From positions 62,001 through 126,000 of the forward strand of contig CAKUKU010000003.1 in NCBI GenBank assembly GCA_934663775.1: 64,000 nt of DNA, given 5' to 3'. The stretch is from an uncultured Ellagibacter sp. (GTDB lineage: Bacteria > Actinomycetota > Coriobacteriia > Coriobacteriales > Eggerthellaceae). This document shows positions 1-8,463 of this stretch, one piece after another. Each line of letters opens with the position of its first letter. Within the stretch, counting starts at the first letter, position 1. The notes below the pieces were generated by a model, which was not told the origin of the DNA, ran no database searches, and saw only the letters and a program-made list of their open reading frames with translations. Made by a program: the position numbers and the translations under genes.

Positions 1-10
1 GGGGGCTCGG

Positions 11-1639
11 TTAGTCCCCGCACATGTGCTCTTCGCACCAGGCGCAGGCCGAAGGAGTGGCGGCAAGGCCGCCGAGCGCGCTTTCGCGCAACTCGAAGGG
101 CAGGCTCTTGCCCACGGCGTACATCGCGTCGACCGTCTGGTCGAAGTCGACTAAGTTCCCGATGCCGGCGAGCGCGATTTCGGCGCTCACGAGGGCGACG
201 GCGGCGCCTGTCGCATTGCGCTTCTGGCACGGCACCTCCACAAGCCCCGCCACGGGGTCGCACACAAGCCCCATCAGGCTCGAAAGCGCATTCGCCGCCG
301 CATTCAGACATTGAGCGGGCGTGCCGCCTGCAAGCTCGCAGGTCGCTGCGGCAGCCATGGCGCACGCGGCACCGACCTCGGCCTGGCATCCGCCCTCCGC
401 GCCTGCGACCGTGGCGTTTCTCGTGATGAGATATCCCACGGCTGCGGCGCAGGCAAGCCCGCGTGCCAAATCGCCGTCGGAGAACCCGCGCTCCTCGCCG
501 AGTGCCATCAAAACGCCCGGCACCACGCCCGCGCTGCCTGCGGTGGGGGCGGCAACGATGCGCCCCATCGACGCGTTCGTCTCCAGCACGGCCATCGCAT
601 ACGCCGCCGCCTTCGCCGTCACATCGCCGCATACGCTGCTCCCCGATGCGTGGAATGCGCTCATACGCTGCGCCTCGCTGCCCAAAAGCCCGCCCATCGA
701 GCTTGCGGGTTCCTCGATCGGGCGCAGAGTCGAGGTTCGCATCACGTCGAGCGCGCACTTCAGGTACTCCTGCGTGTGGGCGGGGCGGCCCTGTGAGGCG
801 CCAAGCGCGTCCTCGCGTGCGCAAAACGCCTGGGAAATGGTCTCCTCGTGAGCGTTGCACCAGGCCACAAGTTCTTTTCCGCTTGTGAAGTCGAGCGCTT
901 CGAAGCTCTCGAGCGTGTGCCCGTCGCCGCCCTCGCACGCGTCGGCGCCGCTGCCCTCGACCGCGCTGTCGGCGGGGATCACGCGGACGTCGAAGATGCC
1001 GGGGTGCGCGGCGATCGCGCGGCGCACCTCAGCGCTCACTATCTGGTCGCATTCGAGTACGGTGTATGCCACCTGCCCGCGGCGCTCGCGGAACATGCGC
1101 GCGATCGCGATGTTCACGCGCGCGTCCGCGATGCATTGCGCGATATGCGCGAGCACGCCCGCCTCGTCGCGTTGGCGCACGACCACGCTCGTGTGCTCGC
1201 CGGTGATCTGCACGTCGATGCCGTCGAGCCGCGTAATCACGGCCGCGCCGCCGCCGATGCTCTCGCCGCGCACGCAGACCACGCAACCCGCCTCGTCGGT
1301 TACCGTGATGTCGATCGTGTTGGGGTGGGAAAAGTCGTCGGCCTGCGCGTCGGGCGCGAAGGAATACTCGAGCCCCTCCGCGACGGCCCACTGGAAGGAG
1401 TCGCGTACCCGCAGGTCATCGGCTGCAAACCCGAGCATGCCGGCGACGAGCGCCTTGTCGGTCCCGTGCCCGCGGAAGGTGTGTGCGAAAGACCCCAGAA
1501 GGCGAAACTCCGCCTTGCGCGGAGCCGATGCGCAAAGATTCCTCGCCATGAGTGCGATGCGCAGTGCGCCCGCAGTGTGCGAGGACGAGGGTCCCACCAT
1601 AATCGGGCCGATGATGTCGCGAAGTCCAAGCGTCTTCAT
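11..1639 (-). CDS. sdaA: L-serine dehydratase, iron-sulfur type, single chain
   Basis: Deaminates L-serine to pyruvate and ammonia in the cytoplasm, using an oxygen-sensitive [4Fe-4S] cluster. The 542-residue chain joins the two parts that are separate beta and alpha subunits in Firmicutes. The beta part opens with GPSSSHTAGALR at residues 16-27. An ACT-like stretch (HTSVVVRQRDEAGVLAHIAQ) follows near residues 148-167. The alpha part has the APTAGSAGVVPGVL segment and a cysteine-rich C-terminal region with GGCQAEVGAACAM and VEVPCQKRNATGA, where the cluster ligands are expected. The ATG at 1639 is preceded by AAGGAG (minus strand, 1650-1655). It is transcribed away from the lipoprotein gene at 1884. 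Its 3' end lies 10 bases from the window edge. The family call is secure; preference for serine over threonine is assumed from the family. Confidence 0.95.
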   Translation of the reverse strand: MKTLGLRDIIGPIMVGPSSSHTAGALRIALMARNLCASAPRKAEFRLLGSFAHTFRGHGTDKALVAGMLGFAADDLRVRDSFQWAVAEGLEYSFAPDAQADDFSHPNTIDITVTDEAGCVVCVRGESIGGGAAVITRLDGIDVQITGEHTSVVVRQRDEAGVLAHIAQCIADARVNIAIARMFRERRGQVAYTVLECDQIVSAEVRRAIAAHPGIFDVRVIPADSAVEGSGADACEGGDGHTLESFEALDFTSGKELVAWCNAHEETISQAFCAREDALGASQGRPAHTQEYLKCALDVMRTSTLRPIEEPASSMGGLLGSEAQRMSAFHASGSSVCGDVTAKAAAYAMAVLETNASMGRIVAAPTAGSAGVVPGVLMALGEERGFSDGDLARGLACAAAVGYLITRNATVAGAEGGCQAEVGAACAMAAAATCELAGGTPAQCLNAAANALSSLMGLVCDPVAGLVEVPCQKRNATGAAVALVSAEIALAGIGNLVDFDQTVDAMYAVGKSLPFELRESALGGLAATPSACAWCEEHMCGD

Positions 1640-1883
1640 GGGAAATGCGCTCCTTCAAGGTTTAAGGACAAGGTGGCGCGCCGCTCGCGCCGCAAAGAAC
1701 GAAACAAGCATCCCCAACTACCGATTCGCGACAGACGTCAACTCGCTGTTTACACAAAAAAGGCAGCAGTTGCCAGGGCGAAGTACGGGTAAACTATACG
1801 CTCATTGAGGATTCTTGGCATAAGAGCTAGGTAGCGAATGGCGCGGCGTTTCGCGAGTTCGCGTTTGCATTTGGAGGAGAGGG

Positions 1884-2696
1884 ATGACGCGAAGAACGCT
1901 CGCATCATTGGCGCTCGCATTGGCAATGGCGCTTTCATGCGCGCTCTTTTTCGGGTGTTCCCCACAATCCGACTCGCAGGCTTCCACCGACGGTCTGCCC
2001 GAACTCGTCATAGGGTCCGACATCTACGAGCCTTTCGTCTCGCTTGGCGACGACGGCGCCTACGCCGGCATCGACGTCGAGCTCGCGACCGAGGCATGCC
2101 GGCGCATCGGGTACAAGCCCGTCTTCAAAACCATCGACTGGGATAACAAGAACTCGATTCTCGAAAGCGGCCAGGTCGATTGCCTGTGGGGCAGCTTCAC
2201 CATGACCGGCCGCGAGGACAACTACCGCTGGGCGGGGCCGTACATGTACAGCCGCCAGGTCGTCGTCGTGCGTGGCAAAAGCGGCATCTCCTCGCTGTCC
2301 GACCTGGCTGGAAAGCGCGTCGGCGTGCAGGTTTCCTCCATTCCCGAAGGGGTCATCCTCAAAGGCGACGACCCGCGGGTTTCCGAGGTGGGGAAGGTGT
2401 ACAGCTTTTCCGCGCTCGACGAGATGTATGTGGCCCTGCGCAAGGACTACGTGGACGCCATCTGCGGGCACGAGGGCGCCCTGCGCTTGTTCGTCGATGC
2501 GAACCCCGCCGAGTACACCATGCTCGACGAGAGCCTCTTCCTCTCCGAGGTGGGCGTTGCGTTTTCGAAGAACTATGCGGGCGACGTGCCCGAAAAGCTC
2601 TCAAGCGCGCTTGCCGACATGGCGAAGGACGGGACGAGCGCCGCTATCCTCTCCTCGTACGGCATCGACGCCGAAAAGGCGTTGGGGGGGGTATAG
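1884..2696 (+). CDS. Extracellular solute-binding lipoprotein, amino-acid type (family 3)
   Basis: Binds a small polar solute, probably an amino acid, outside the membrane. The 270-residue protein starts with a lipoprotein signal: MTRR, a hydrophobic stretch, then a lipobox with the acylated Cys in FFGCS at residue 25. The mature part has the bilobal type-2 periplasmic-binding fold signatures: PELVIGSDIYEPFVSLGDDG, AGIDVELATEACRRIGYKP, and a WGSFTMTGREDNYRWAGPY segment. GGAGGAGAGGG lies just upstream of the ATG. No permease or ATPase gene is near, and the stop is followed directly by the hybrid kinase ATG. It is therefore more likely a ligand-sensing partner of that kinase than a transport component. 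That role is inference. Confidence 0.88.
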   Translation: MTRRTLASLALALAMALSCALFFGCSPQSDSQASTDGLPELVIGSDIYEPFVSLGDDGAYAGIDVELATEACRRIGYKPVFKTIDWDNKNSILESGQVDCLWGSFTMTGREDNYRWAGPYMYSRQVVVVRGKSGISSLSDLAGKRVGVQVSSIPEGVILKGDDPRVSEVGKVYSFSALDEMYVALRKDYVDAICGHEGALRLFVDANPAEYTMLDESLFLSEVGVAFSKNYAGDVPEKLSSALADMAKDGTSAAILSSYGIDAEKALGGV

Positions 2697-4841
2697 ATGA
2701 GCCCTCGAACTAGCTCGAAGCGGCGCCTCTCGCGCCTTGCCGCAATCGTCGTTCTCGCCGGCGCGCTCCTTATGGGTGCGTCGTGGGCCGTGCTCGAGGC
2801 GATTACCGTGAATGAGACGCGCTCGGTCGTAAGCGAGGTCGCCGATTACGCCAAGCAGCGTCTCATCCGCTTTAAAAACTACCAGGCGACCGACACTTCG
2901 AAGAGCCTCGTGCGTCTCTCCGACAAGACCGAAGCGCTCTCGCGCGAGATCTCCGAGCGCGGCGGCGCGACGCAGGAATACCTTGCGGATTATGCCTACG
3001 AGCAGCGTCTCGACGGCATCGCGTTATTCGATAGCAACCTTACTATTGAGAACGAATGGGGCGATAAAGACGAAGTCGGCGCCGTCTGGAGCAAGGTGCT
3101 AGAGACGGGCGACAACGTCACCAACATCATCTCCTACCCCAAGAAGGTCTACTTCAGCCGCATCTGGGTCGGCGATTCCCAATACGACTTCGCAGCGCTC
3201 GCGCGCACTGACGCCCCGGGCATCGTCTTCACGTTCGCGAAAAAGATCGAAGCGCCCGCATCGGACAACGAGTTGTCGCTCTCCACGGTGTTCACGGGGT
3301 ACTCCATCGAGAAGGGCGGCGTCATCGCCTTGTCCGACGGGTCGCACGTCATCAGCACGAACGCTGAGTCCGTCGAGGACAAAAGCGTCGGCGACGCCGA
3401 GTCTCTCGCGAATGGGGCTGAAATCGACCAGACAACAGGGTATCTGATGGTGACGACCGCGCACGGTAGCTGGATTGGGTCGAAGTCGACCGTCGACGGC
3501 TACTCGCTCTACGTGTTCTTCCCGAAAGCCGAGATCAACGCGATGCGCAACACCACGCTGCTTCTTATTTTCGTCGCCTACGTGGTAGCCTTGCTCGTCA
3601 TTGCGCTCGTGCGCATGCAGGTGGTGCGCCAGAACATGGCGCGCATGGAGGCGTCGGCCGAAGAGGCCCGCCGCGCGAGCGCCGCGAAGACCGACTTTCT
3701 GCGCCGCATGAGCCACGACGTCCGCACGCCCATCAACGGCATCCGCGGCATGATCGAGATCGCGAACTCATGCCCAGACGACATCGCCAAGCAGGAGGAA
3801 TGTCGTCAGAAGGTCTGGGACGCGTCGGGGTATCTGCTCGACTTGGTGAATTCCATGCTCGACATGAGCAAGCTCGAGGGTGGGGAAGTGGCGCTTGAGG
3901 AGAAGCCGTTCAACCTGCGCGAGCTCATGAGGGGCGCGGCGGCGGTGCTCGAGCCGCAGGCGAAGGGCGTGGGGCTTTCCTTCACGCTCGACGTCGACGT
4001 CGAGCACGAAGACCTCATCGGCAGCCCGATGCATCTGCGGCAAGTGGTGGAAAACCTCGGCACGAACGCGGTTAAGTACAACGTAAACGGCGGCACGGTG
4101 CGGCTTTCCTGTCGCGAGACGTCCTGCGAAGGCGAGCGCGCCGCGTTCCGGATAACCTGCACCGACACCGGTATTGGCATGAGCCCCGAGTTTCAAAAGC
4201 GCGCCTTCGAACCCTTCCAGCAGGAAAACCCCGAGCTGCGCACGGTCTATCGCGGAACGGGGCTCGGGCTTGCCATCTGCCGGGAAATCGTCGAGCACAT
4301 GGGTGGCGCCATCTCTTTGGAAAGCGAGAAGGGGAAAGGCTCGACGTTCGCAATCGACATCGCGTTCGCGATCGACCGCGCCTCGCATAGCGCATCGTGC
4401 GAGGAGGCGCTCGGAGAGACGCCCTCCATCGCCGGCATGAACGTCCTTGTTGCCGAGGACAACGCGCTCAACGGGGAAATCGCGCAGTTCATCCTCGAGG
4501 GCGCGGGCGCCCGCGTCACGCTTGTCGAAAACGGTGCGCGCGTCGTCGAGGTCTTCGAGGCGAGCGCTCCCTACGCCTTTGACGCCGTGCTTATGGACGT
4601 CATGATGCCGGTGATGGACGGGCTCGAGGCCGCGCGGCGCATCCGCGGGCTTGATCGCGAGGACGCGAAGAGCGTCCCGATCATCGCGACGACCGCGAAT
4701 GCGTTCGCCGATGACGCCGAGCGTTCGCGCGAGGCGGGGATGGACGAGCATCTCTCCAAGCCGCTCGATAGCGAGCAGCTGGTGCGCGAGCTTGCGCGCT
4801 TTCGCGCGGCGCGCCCGGGCGGCCCGATTTCGAAAGAATGA
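2697..4841 (+). CDS. Membrane hybrid sensor histidine kinase with receiver domain
   Basis: A 714-residue sensor kinase. The order is: N-terminal membrane helix (about residues 13-35), an extracytoplasmic sensor region of about 245 residues, a second membrane helix (about 282-304), then a HisKA domain with phospho-acceptor H340 in RRMSHDVRTPINGI. The HATPase domain follows (NAVKYN, DTGIGM, GTGLGLAICREIVEHMGG), and last a receiver domain with VLMDVMMPVMDG and phospho-acceptor D634. The ATG follows the lipoprotein stop without a gap, so the two genes are translationally coupled. The receiver ends the relay inside this protein, so an Hpt step is needed to pass phosphate on. The stand-alone Hpt protein at 6916 could supply it. 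The stimulus is unknown. Confidence 0.94.
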   Translation: MSPRTSSKRRLSRLAAIVVLAGALLMGASWAVLEAITVNETRSVVSEVADYAKQRLIRFKNYQATDTSKSLVRLSDKTEALSREISERGGATQEYLADYAYEQRLDGIALFDSNLTIENEWGDKDEVGAVWSKVLETGDNVTNIISYPKKVYFSRIWVGDSQYDFAALARTDAPGIVFTFAKKIEAPASDNELSLSTVFTGYSIEKGGVIALSDGSHVISTNAESVEDKSVGDAESLANGAEIDQTTGYLMVTTAHGSWIGSKSTVDGYSLYVFFPKAEINAMRNTTLLLIFVAYVVALLVIALVRMQVVRQNMARMEASAEEARRASAAKTDFLRRMSHDVRTPINGIRGMIEIANSCPDDIAKQEECRQKVWDASGYLLDLVNSMLDMSKLEGGEVALEEKPFNLRELMRGAAAVLEPQAKGVGLSFTLDVDVEHEDLIGSPMHLRQVVENLGTNAVKYNVNGGTVRLSCRETSCEGERAAFRITCTDTGIGMSPEFQKRAFEPFQQENPELRTVYRGTGLGLAICREIVEHMGGAISLESEKGKGSTFAIDIAFAIDRASHSASCEEALGETPSIAGMNVLVAEDNALNGEIAQFILEGAGARVTLVENGARVVEVFEASAPYAFDAVLMDVMMPVMDGLEAARRIRGLDREDAKSVPIIATTANAFADDAERSREAGMDEHLSKPLDSEQLVRELARFRAARPGGPISKE

Positions 4842-4925
4842 ACTTTGGAAACTACTGATAAACGGTAAGGACGCAAAGCGCTACAATCGCAAGCAGGCTG
4901 CCGCGTTTCGGATGCGGGGCTCGCA
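4842..4925 (+). promoter_or_regulatory. Candidate class I cyclic-di-GMP (GEMM) riboswitch
   Basis: The 135-base leader between the kinase and the GGDEF/HD-GYP gene contains GGACGCAAAGC (4869-4879), the most conserved word of the GEMM-I aptamer. A short hairpin precedes it: TACTG 4853-4857, loop ATAAA, CGGTA 4863-4867. The 5' strand GGAAAC (4847-4852) can pair with GTTTC (4905-4909), as the 5' and 3' strands of the GEMM P1 helix do. The 3' part TGCCGCGTTTCGG (about 4900-4911) resembles the AGCCGGGTTACCG end of the known aptamer. Against it: the first hairpin lacks a clear GNRA loop and the second helix is very short. The call rests on motif memory and partial folding by eye. Confidence 0.45.
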
Positions 4926-4976
4926 GGGAGCGCATGCGGCACGCGGCAGGGCGCGGGATGGGATGCGAAGGATTAG

Positions 4977-6866
4977 ATGAGCGACGACGATAAACGCTAC
5001 GAGCGATTGACCTACGACGAGGCGGCGGAGGAGCTTGTCGGATACAGGAAGAAGTACCCGATTGCCGAGATGCTCGACGCGCAAAGCCTCGAGAAGGAAG
5101 AGTATTGCCTGTTCAGTGGGCCGAGCTGTCCGTGCATGCGCAAGGTTTGCGAGGAGGTTTTGCGCGACAAGCGCGAGCGCACCGAGTTTTTGCACATGGG
5201 GGACGTGCACCACAAGGCGTCCGCCCGCTATCTTGAGGTAGACGGCGAACCGCGTGTGCTGCTCTTCGCCCGCCCGCTCACCACATCGGACGACTCGGTG
5301 AGCGAGTCGCTTCTCTACGAGGACGCGCTCACGAAGGCGTTCAACCGCCGCTACTACGAGGAACGCCTGCGCCATCGGTATCTGGCCGCCGGCATCGCCA
5401 TCATGGACCTCGACGACTTCAAACTGATCAATGACACCTACGGCCACCGCGCAGGCGACTTGGCGATCAAGACGGTCGTCGACGCGGTTTTGGATTGCAT
5501 GGGCGACAACGACCTTCTCGTGCGCTACGGCGGCGACGAGTTCATCGCCGTGCTCCAAGGGGTCACGGTCGACGACTTCTCGGCGCGCCTCTCGGCGATC
5601 GGCGAGCGCGTGTACTCGTCGTTGGTTCCCGGGTATCAGCAGATCCAGCTCTCTCTTTCCATCGGCGGCGTGCTCTCGGCGGGTCGCACGGTGGAAGATG
5701 CGGTTCATCAGGCCGACAAGCTCATGTACCGCGCCAAGCGTCGCAAGAGCTGCGTCGTCACCGATTCGGACGAGATCGATGAGCCGAGCACCTTCAAGCC
5801 GCTTCTGCTCATCGTCGACGACTCGGAGATGAACCGCGAGATCCTGCACGACATGCTCGAGGACGAGTACGAGATCGTCGAGGCGGCCAGCGGCGAGGAG
5901 TGCATCCACATTCTCGAAAACCGCGCGAACGAGATTTCCATCGTGCTGCTCGACATCATCATGCCGGGCATGAGCGGGTTCGACGTGCTCTTGGCGATGG
6001 CGCGCAACAACTGGATCGACGACACGCCGGTCGTCATGATCTCGAGCGAGGACTCCGAGGACGTCGTGTTGCGCACCTACGAGCTGGGCGCCTCCGACTA
6101 CGTGAGCCGCCCCTTCGACACGCGCGTGGTGCGCCACCGCGTGAGCAACGTCGTGCGCCTCTACGCGAAGCAGCGCCGCCTGACGGCCCTGCTCGTGCAG
6201 CAGTTCTACGAGCAGGAACGCAACAGTCGCATGCTCGTCGACGTCCTGAGCGGCGTCATGGAGCTGCGAAACGGCGAGTCTGGCGCGCACGTGCACCATA
6301 TCGGCGCGCTCACCGAGCTTCTTCTTGAGCGTCTGGTGCAGAAGAGCGGCAAGTACTCCATCCCCGGCTCGAAGCGCAGCATGATCGCCATGGCCTCTGC
6401 GCTCCACGACATCGGCAAGATGGCGATCGACGACAAGATCTTGAACAAGCCCGGCAAGCTTACCGACGAGGAATTTGCGATCATGAAGACGCATGCCGCG
6501 CTCGGCGCCGAGATGCTCGAGAAGCTCGATCAATACAAGGACAGCGCGCTTGTGAAGATTGCGATCGAAATCTGCCATTGGCACCACGAGCGATACGATG
6601 GAGGGGGCTACCCCGACGGGCTCGTGGGAGACGAGATCCCCATCTCGGCGCAGGTGGTCTCGATCGCCGACGTCTACGATGCGCTGACGGCGAAACGCGT
6701 ATACAAAGATGCCATCGCGCACGAAGAGGCGATTCGCATGATTTTGGACGGGGAATGCGGTCAGTTCAATCCGTTGCTTCTGGAATGCCTGGTCGATGTG
6801 AAGGACCGCATCGCCCAGGTGATTTCAACATCGGAAGTCACCCCCCCCCTATCCACGAGAAAGTGA
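4977..6866 (+). CDS. Cyclic-di-GMP turnover response regulator: GGDEF, receiver and HD-GYP domains
   Basis: A 629-residue cytoplasmic protein that carries both the synthase and the hydrolase domains for cyclic-di-GMP. Residues 1-100 are an unrecognised, cysteine-containing sensor-like region. The GGDEF domain has an intact RYGGDEF at 183-189. A receiver domain follows (LLLIVDDSEMNREIL, phospho-acceptor D326 in VLLDIIMPGMSG). The C-terminal HD-GYP domain has HD at 477-478 (LHDIGKM) and HHERYDGGGYP at 536-546. All catalytic motifs look complete, so either or both activities may be live. The receiver is a natural output for the upstream hybrid kinase through the Hpt protein at 6916. A candidate cyclic-di-GMP riboswitch in its leader would close a feedback loop. 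Confidence 0.94.
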   Translation: MSDDDKRYERLTYDEAAEELVGYRKKYPIAEMLDAQSLEKEEYCLFSGPSCPCMRKVCEEVLRDKRERTEFLHMGDVHHKASARYLEVDGEPRVLLFARPLTTSDDSVSESLLYEDALTKAFNRRYYEERLRHRYLAAGIAIMDLDDFKLINDTYGHRAGDLAIKTVVDAVLDCMGDNDLLVRYGGDEFIAVLQGVTVDDFSARLSAIGERVYSSLVPGYQQIQLSLSIGGVLSAGRTVEDAVHQADKLMYRAKRRKSCVVTDSDEIDEPSTFKPLLLIVDDSEMNREILHDMLEDEYEIVEAASGEECIHILENRANEISIVLLDIIMPGMSGFDVLLAMARNNWIDDTPVVMISSEDSEDVVLRTYELGASDYVSRPFDTRVVRHRVSNVVRLYAKQRRLTALLVQQFYEQERNSRMLVDVLSGVMELRNGESGAHVHHIGALTELLLERLVQKSGKYSIPGSKRSMIAMASALHDIGKMAIDDKILNKPGKLTDEEFAIMKTHAALGAEMLEKLDQYKDSALVKIAIEICHWHHERYDGGGYPDGLVGDEIPISAQVVSIADVYDALTAKRVYKDAIAHEEAIRMILDGECGQFNPLLLECLVDVKDRIAQVISTSEVTPPLSTRK

Positions 6867-6915
6867 TTACTAGCAACGGGCACGTCTTTACTGTATACGG
6901 AAAAGGAGGCGCTTC

Positions 6916-7272
6916 GTGACAACCATCAGGGAGGCCTACGAAAGCATCGGCGCCGACTACGACGGCGTGGTCAAGCGGCTTATGAACGATTCGCTCGTCG
7001 AGCGCTTCGCGGGCAAGTTTCTGCAAGATGACAGCTTCCCGCGCCTTGAGGCCGCGCTTTCCGCGGGCGACGGCGAGGAGGCGTTCGTCGCCGCGCATAC
7101 GCTTAAGGGCGTGTGTCAAAACCTTGGCTTCGATAACCTGTTCGGGCCCGCCTCCGAGATCACCGAAGCGCTGCGCGGCGAGGCGGATCTCAATCGCGCC
7201 CGCGAGCTGTTCCCTCAGGTGAAGGAAAGCTATGAGGCTACCGTCACCGCCATCAAGTCCTGCGTGGGATAA
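6916..7272 (+). CDS. Histidine phosphotransfer (Hpt) protein
   Basis: A 118-residue, single-domain Hpt protein. The phospho-acceptor is H61 in AAHTLKGVCQNLGF, the typical HxxKG pattern, set in a helical bundle without membrane segments. It probably shuttles phosphate from the receiver of the hybrid kinase (D634) to a final receiver, most simply that of the GGDEF/HD-GYP protein (D326). Translation starts at GTG 6916, with AAGGAGG at 6902-6908. It lies 49 bases after the GGDEF/HD-GYP stop and reads in the same direction, so the four genes 1884-7272 look like one transcription group. Partner specificity is inferred from position only. Confidence 0.88.
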   Translation: MTTIREAYESIGADYDGVVKRLMNDSLVERFAGKFLQDDSFPRLEAALSAGDGEEAFVAAHTLKGVCQNLGFDNLFGPASEITEALRGEADLNRARELFPQVKESYEATVTAIKSCVG

Positions 7273-7323
7273 GCCGCCCGACCCTGCCGCGCGCCCGCGG
7301 CTCGGCGCTCGCCGTGCGCGGTT

Positions 7324-7333
7324 GCGCTATACT
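7324..7333 (+). promoter_or_regulatory. Promoter-like -10 word (GCGCTATACT) upstream of ppaC
   Basis: TATACT at 7328-7333 is preceded by GCGC, matching the CGCTAYAMT word seen ahead of several other genes here. No recognisable -35 box lies 16-18 bases upstream. It would give a 5' leader of about 65 bases. Confidence 0.45.
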
Positions 7334-7403
7334 GTTCGGGCATTTTCAACAGACTGCTGGGGGTCCCGCGGGGGCGCACGGCGGATGAGCAAGGAGAGAG
7401 AAC

Positions 7404-8342
7404 ATGTCATCGATCATCGTCGTCGGTCACAAAAACCCTGATAACGACGCTATCAGCGCGGCCGTCGGGTACGCCTACCTGAAAAACGAGCTCGCGCGCC
7501 GCGCGGGCGAGGAGGCGGCTTACGAGCCGGTTCGCCTGGGCCCGCTGCCCCCCGAGACCGAGTGGATTATGGGCGAGCGCAACATCGAGCAGCCCCGCCT
7601 CATCGAGTCGGTCGTCGAGGGCGACAAGGTGATTCTCGTCGACCACAACGAGGCGCTTCAATCCGTCGACGGCCTAGATGTCGCCGAGCTCGTGGAAATC
7701 GTCGACCATCATCGCCTGGGCGGCCTTACGACCGCGCAGCCGATTCGCGTGAACGTGAAACCCGTCGGCTCGACCGCCGCCATCGTCGCGCGCGAGTTCG
7801 AGATCGAGGGCGTTGAGCTCCCCGAGTCCATCGCGGCGCTTCTGCTCGGCGCGATGCTCACCGACACCGTCATCATGAAAAGCCCCACGACGACCGACTT
7901 CGACCGCGAGATCATCGCCCGCACGGCGAAGCTTCTCGGCGTCGACCCGGTCGAGTACGGCCTGGAAATCTTCAAGTGCCGCTCGAACCCGGCGGAGCTG
8001 CCCGTGGACGACATCATCGGTGCCGACGCGAAGGAGTTCGAGCTCAAGAGCGGCAACAAGGTGTTCATTGCCCAGTTCGAGACCGTCGATTTGAAGGCGG
8101 TGCTCGGCCGCGAGGCGGAAATCCGCGAGGCCATGTGCGCGCTCGTCGCGGACAAGGGCTATCAGTTCATGCTGTTTTTGGCAACTGACATCTTGGCCGA
8201 GGGCTCGCAGTTCATCGTCGAGGGCGACACGCAGTTCGTCTCCGACGTGTTCGGCGTGAACTTGAACGACGGCGAGAGCGCCTGGATGCCCGGCGTGCTC
8301 TCCCGCAAGAAGCAGGTCGCGGCCCCGATTCTCGCTGCGTAA
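7404..8342 (+). CDS. ppaC: Manganese-dependent inorganic pyrophosphatase
   Basis: Hydrolyses pyrophosphate to two phosphates in the cytoplasm and so pulls biosynthetic reactions forward. The 312-residue length and motifs fit the family II (DHH) enzyme. VGHKNPDNDAI occurs at residues 6-16. VDHNE and VDHHRLGG carry the metal-binding residues. The second half has the DHHA2 substrate-binding region ending near SRKKQVAAPIL. No CBS or DRTGG insert is present, so this is the short, unregulated form. The ATG has AAGGAGAG upstream. It appears to be monocistronic, with a strong hairpin terminator at 8412-8456. Confidence 0.96.
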   Translation: MSSIIVVGHKNPDNDAISAAVGYAYLKNELARRAGEEAAYEPVRLGPLPPETEWIMGERNIEQPRLIESVVEGDKVILVDHNEALQSVDGLDVAELVEIVDHHRLGGLTTAQPIRVNVKPVGSTAAIVAREFEIEGVELPESIAALLLGAMLTDTVIMKSPTTTDFDREIIARTAKLLGVDPVEYGLEIFKCRSNPAELPVDDIIGADAKEFELKSGNKVFIAQFETVDLKAVLGREAEIREAMCALVADKGYQFMLFLATDILAEGSQFIVEGDTQFVSDVFGVNLNDGESAWMPGVLSRKKQVAAPILAA

Positions 8343-8411
8343 GACGGCGCCTGGGCGGGGAAGCGCTTTCGCGCCGCGCTCGCTCGTGCGTGAAATTCGC
8401 CCGAGTATGAG

Positions 8412-8456
8412 AAGACCCCGACGTCTTGCGGTGAATCCGCAGGTCGTCGGGGTCTT
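8412..8456. terminator. Bidirectional terminator between ppaC and the LysR gene
   Basis: Twelve-base perfect arms, AAGACCCCGACG at 8412-8423 and CGTCGGGGTCTT at 8445-8456. An inner TTGCGG/CCGCA pairing extends the stem. The hairpin ends in TTTT on the plus strand and has AAGA on the other side. It can serve both convergent genes. Confidence 0.85.
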
Positions 8457-8463
8457 TTGCGCG

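Noticed and set aside
4882..4887. TACAAT with GCGC before it, matching the recurrent promoter word
   Set aside because: It falls inside the candidate cyclic-di-GMP aptamer, directly after the conserved core. I treat it as part of that RNA rather than as a promoter, though it cannot be excluded.
4881..6722. A 613-codon open frame on the minus strand opposite the GGDEF/HD-GYP gene
   Set aside because: It mirrors a gene with full catalytic motifs. The peptide is rich in His, Arg, Ala and Val, as expected of an antisense frame in high-GC DNA.
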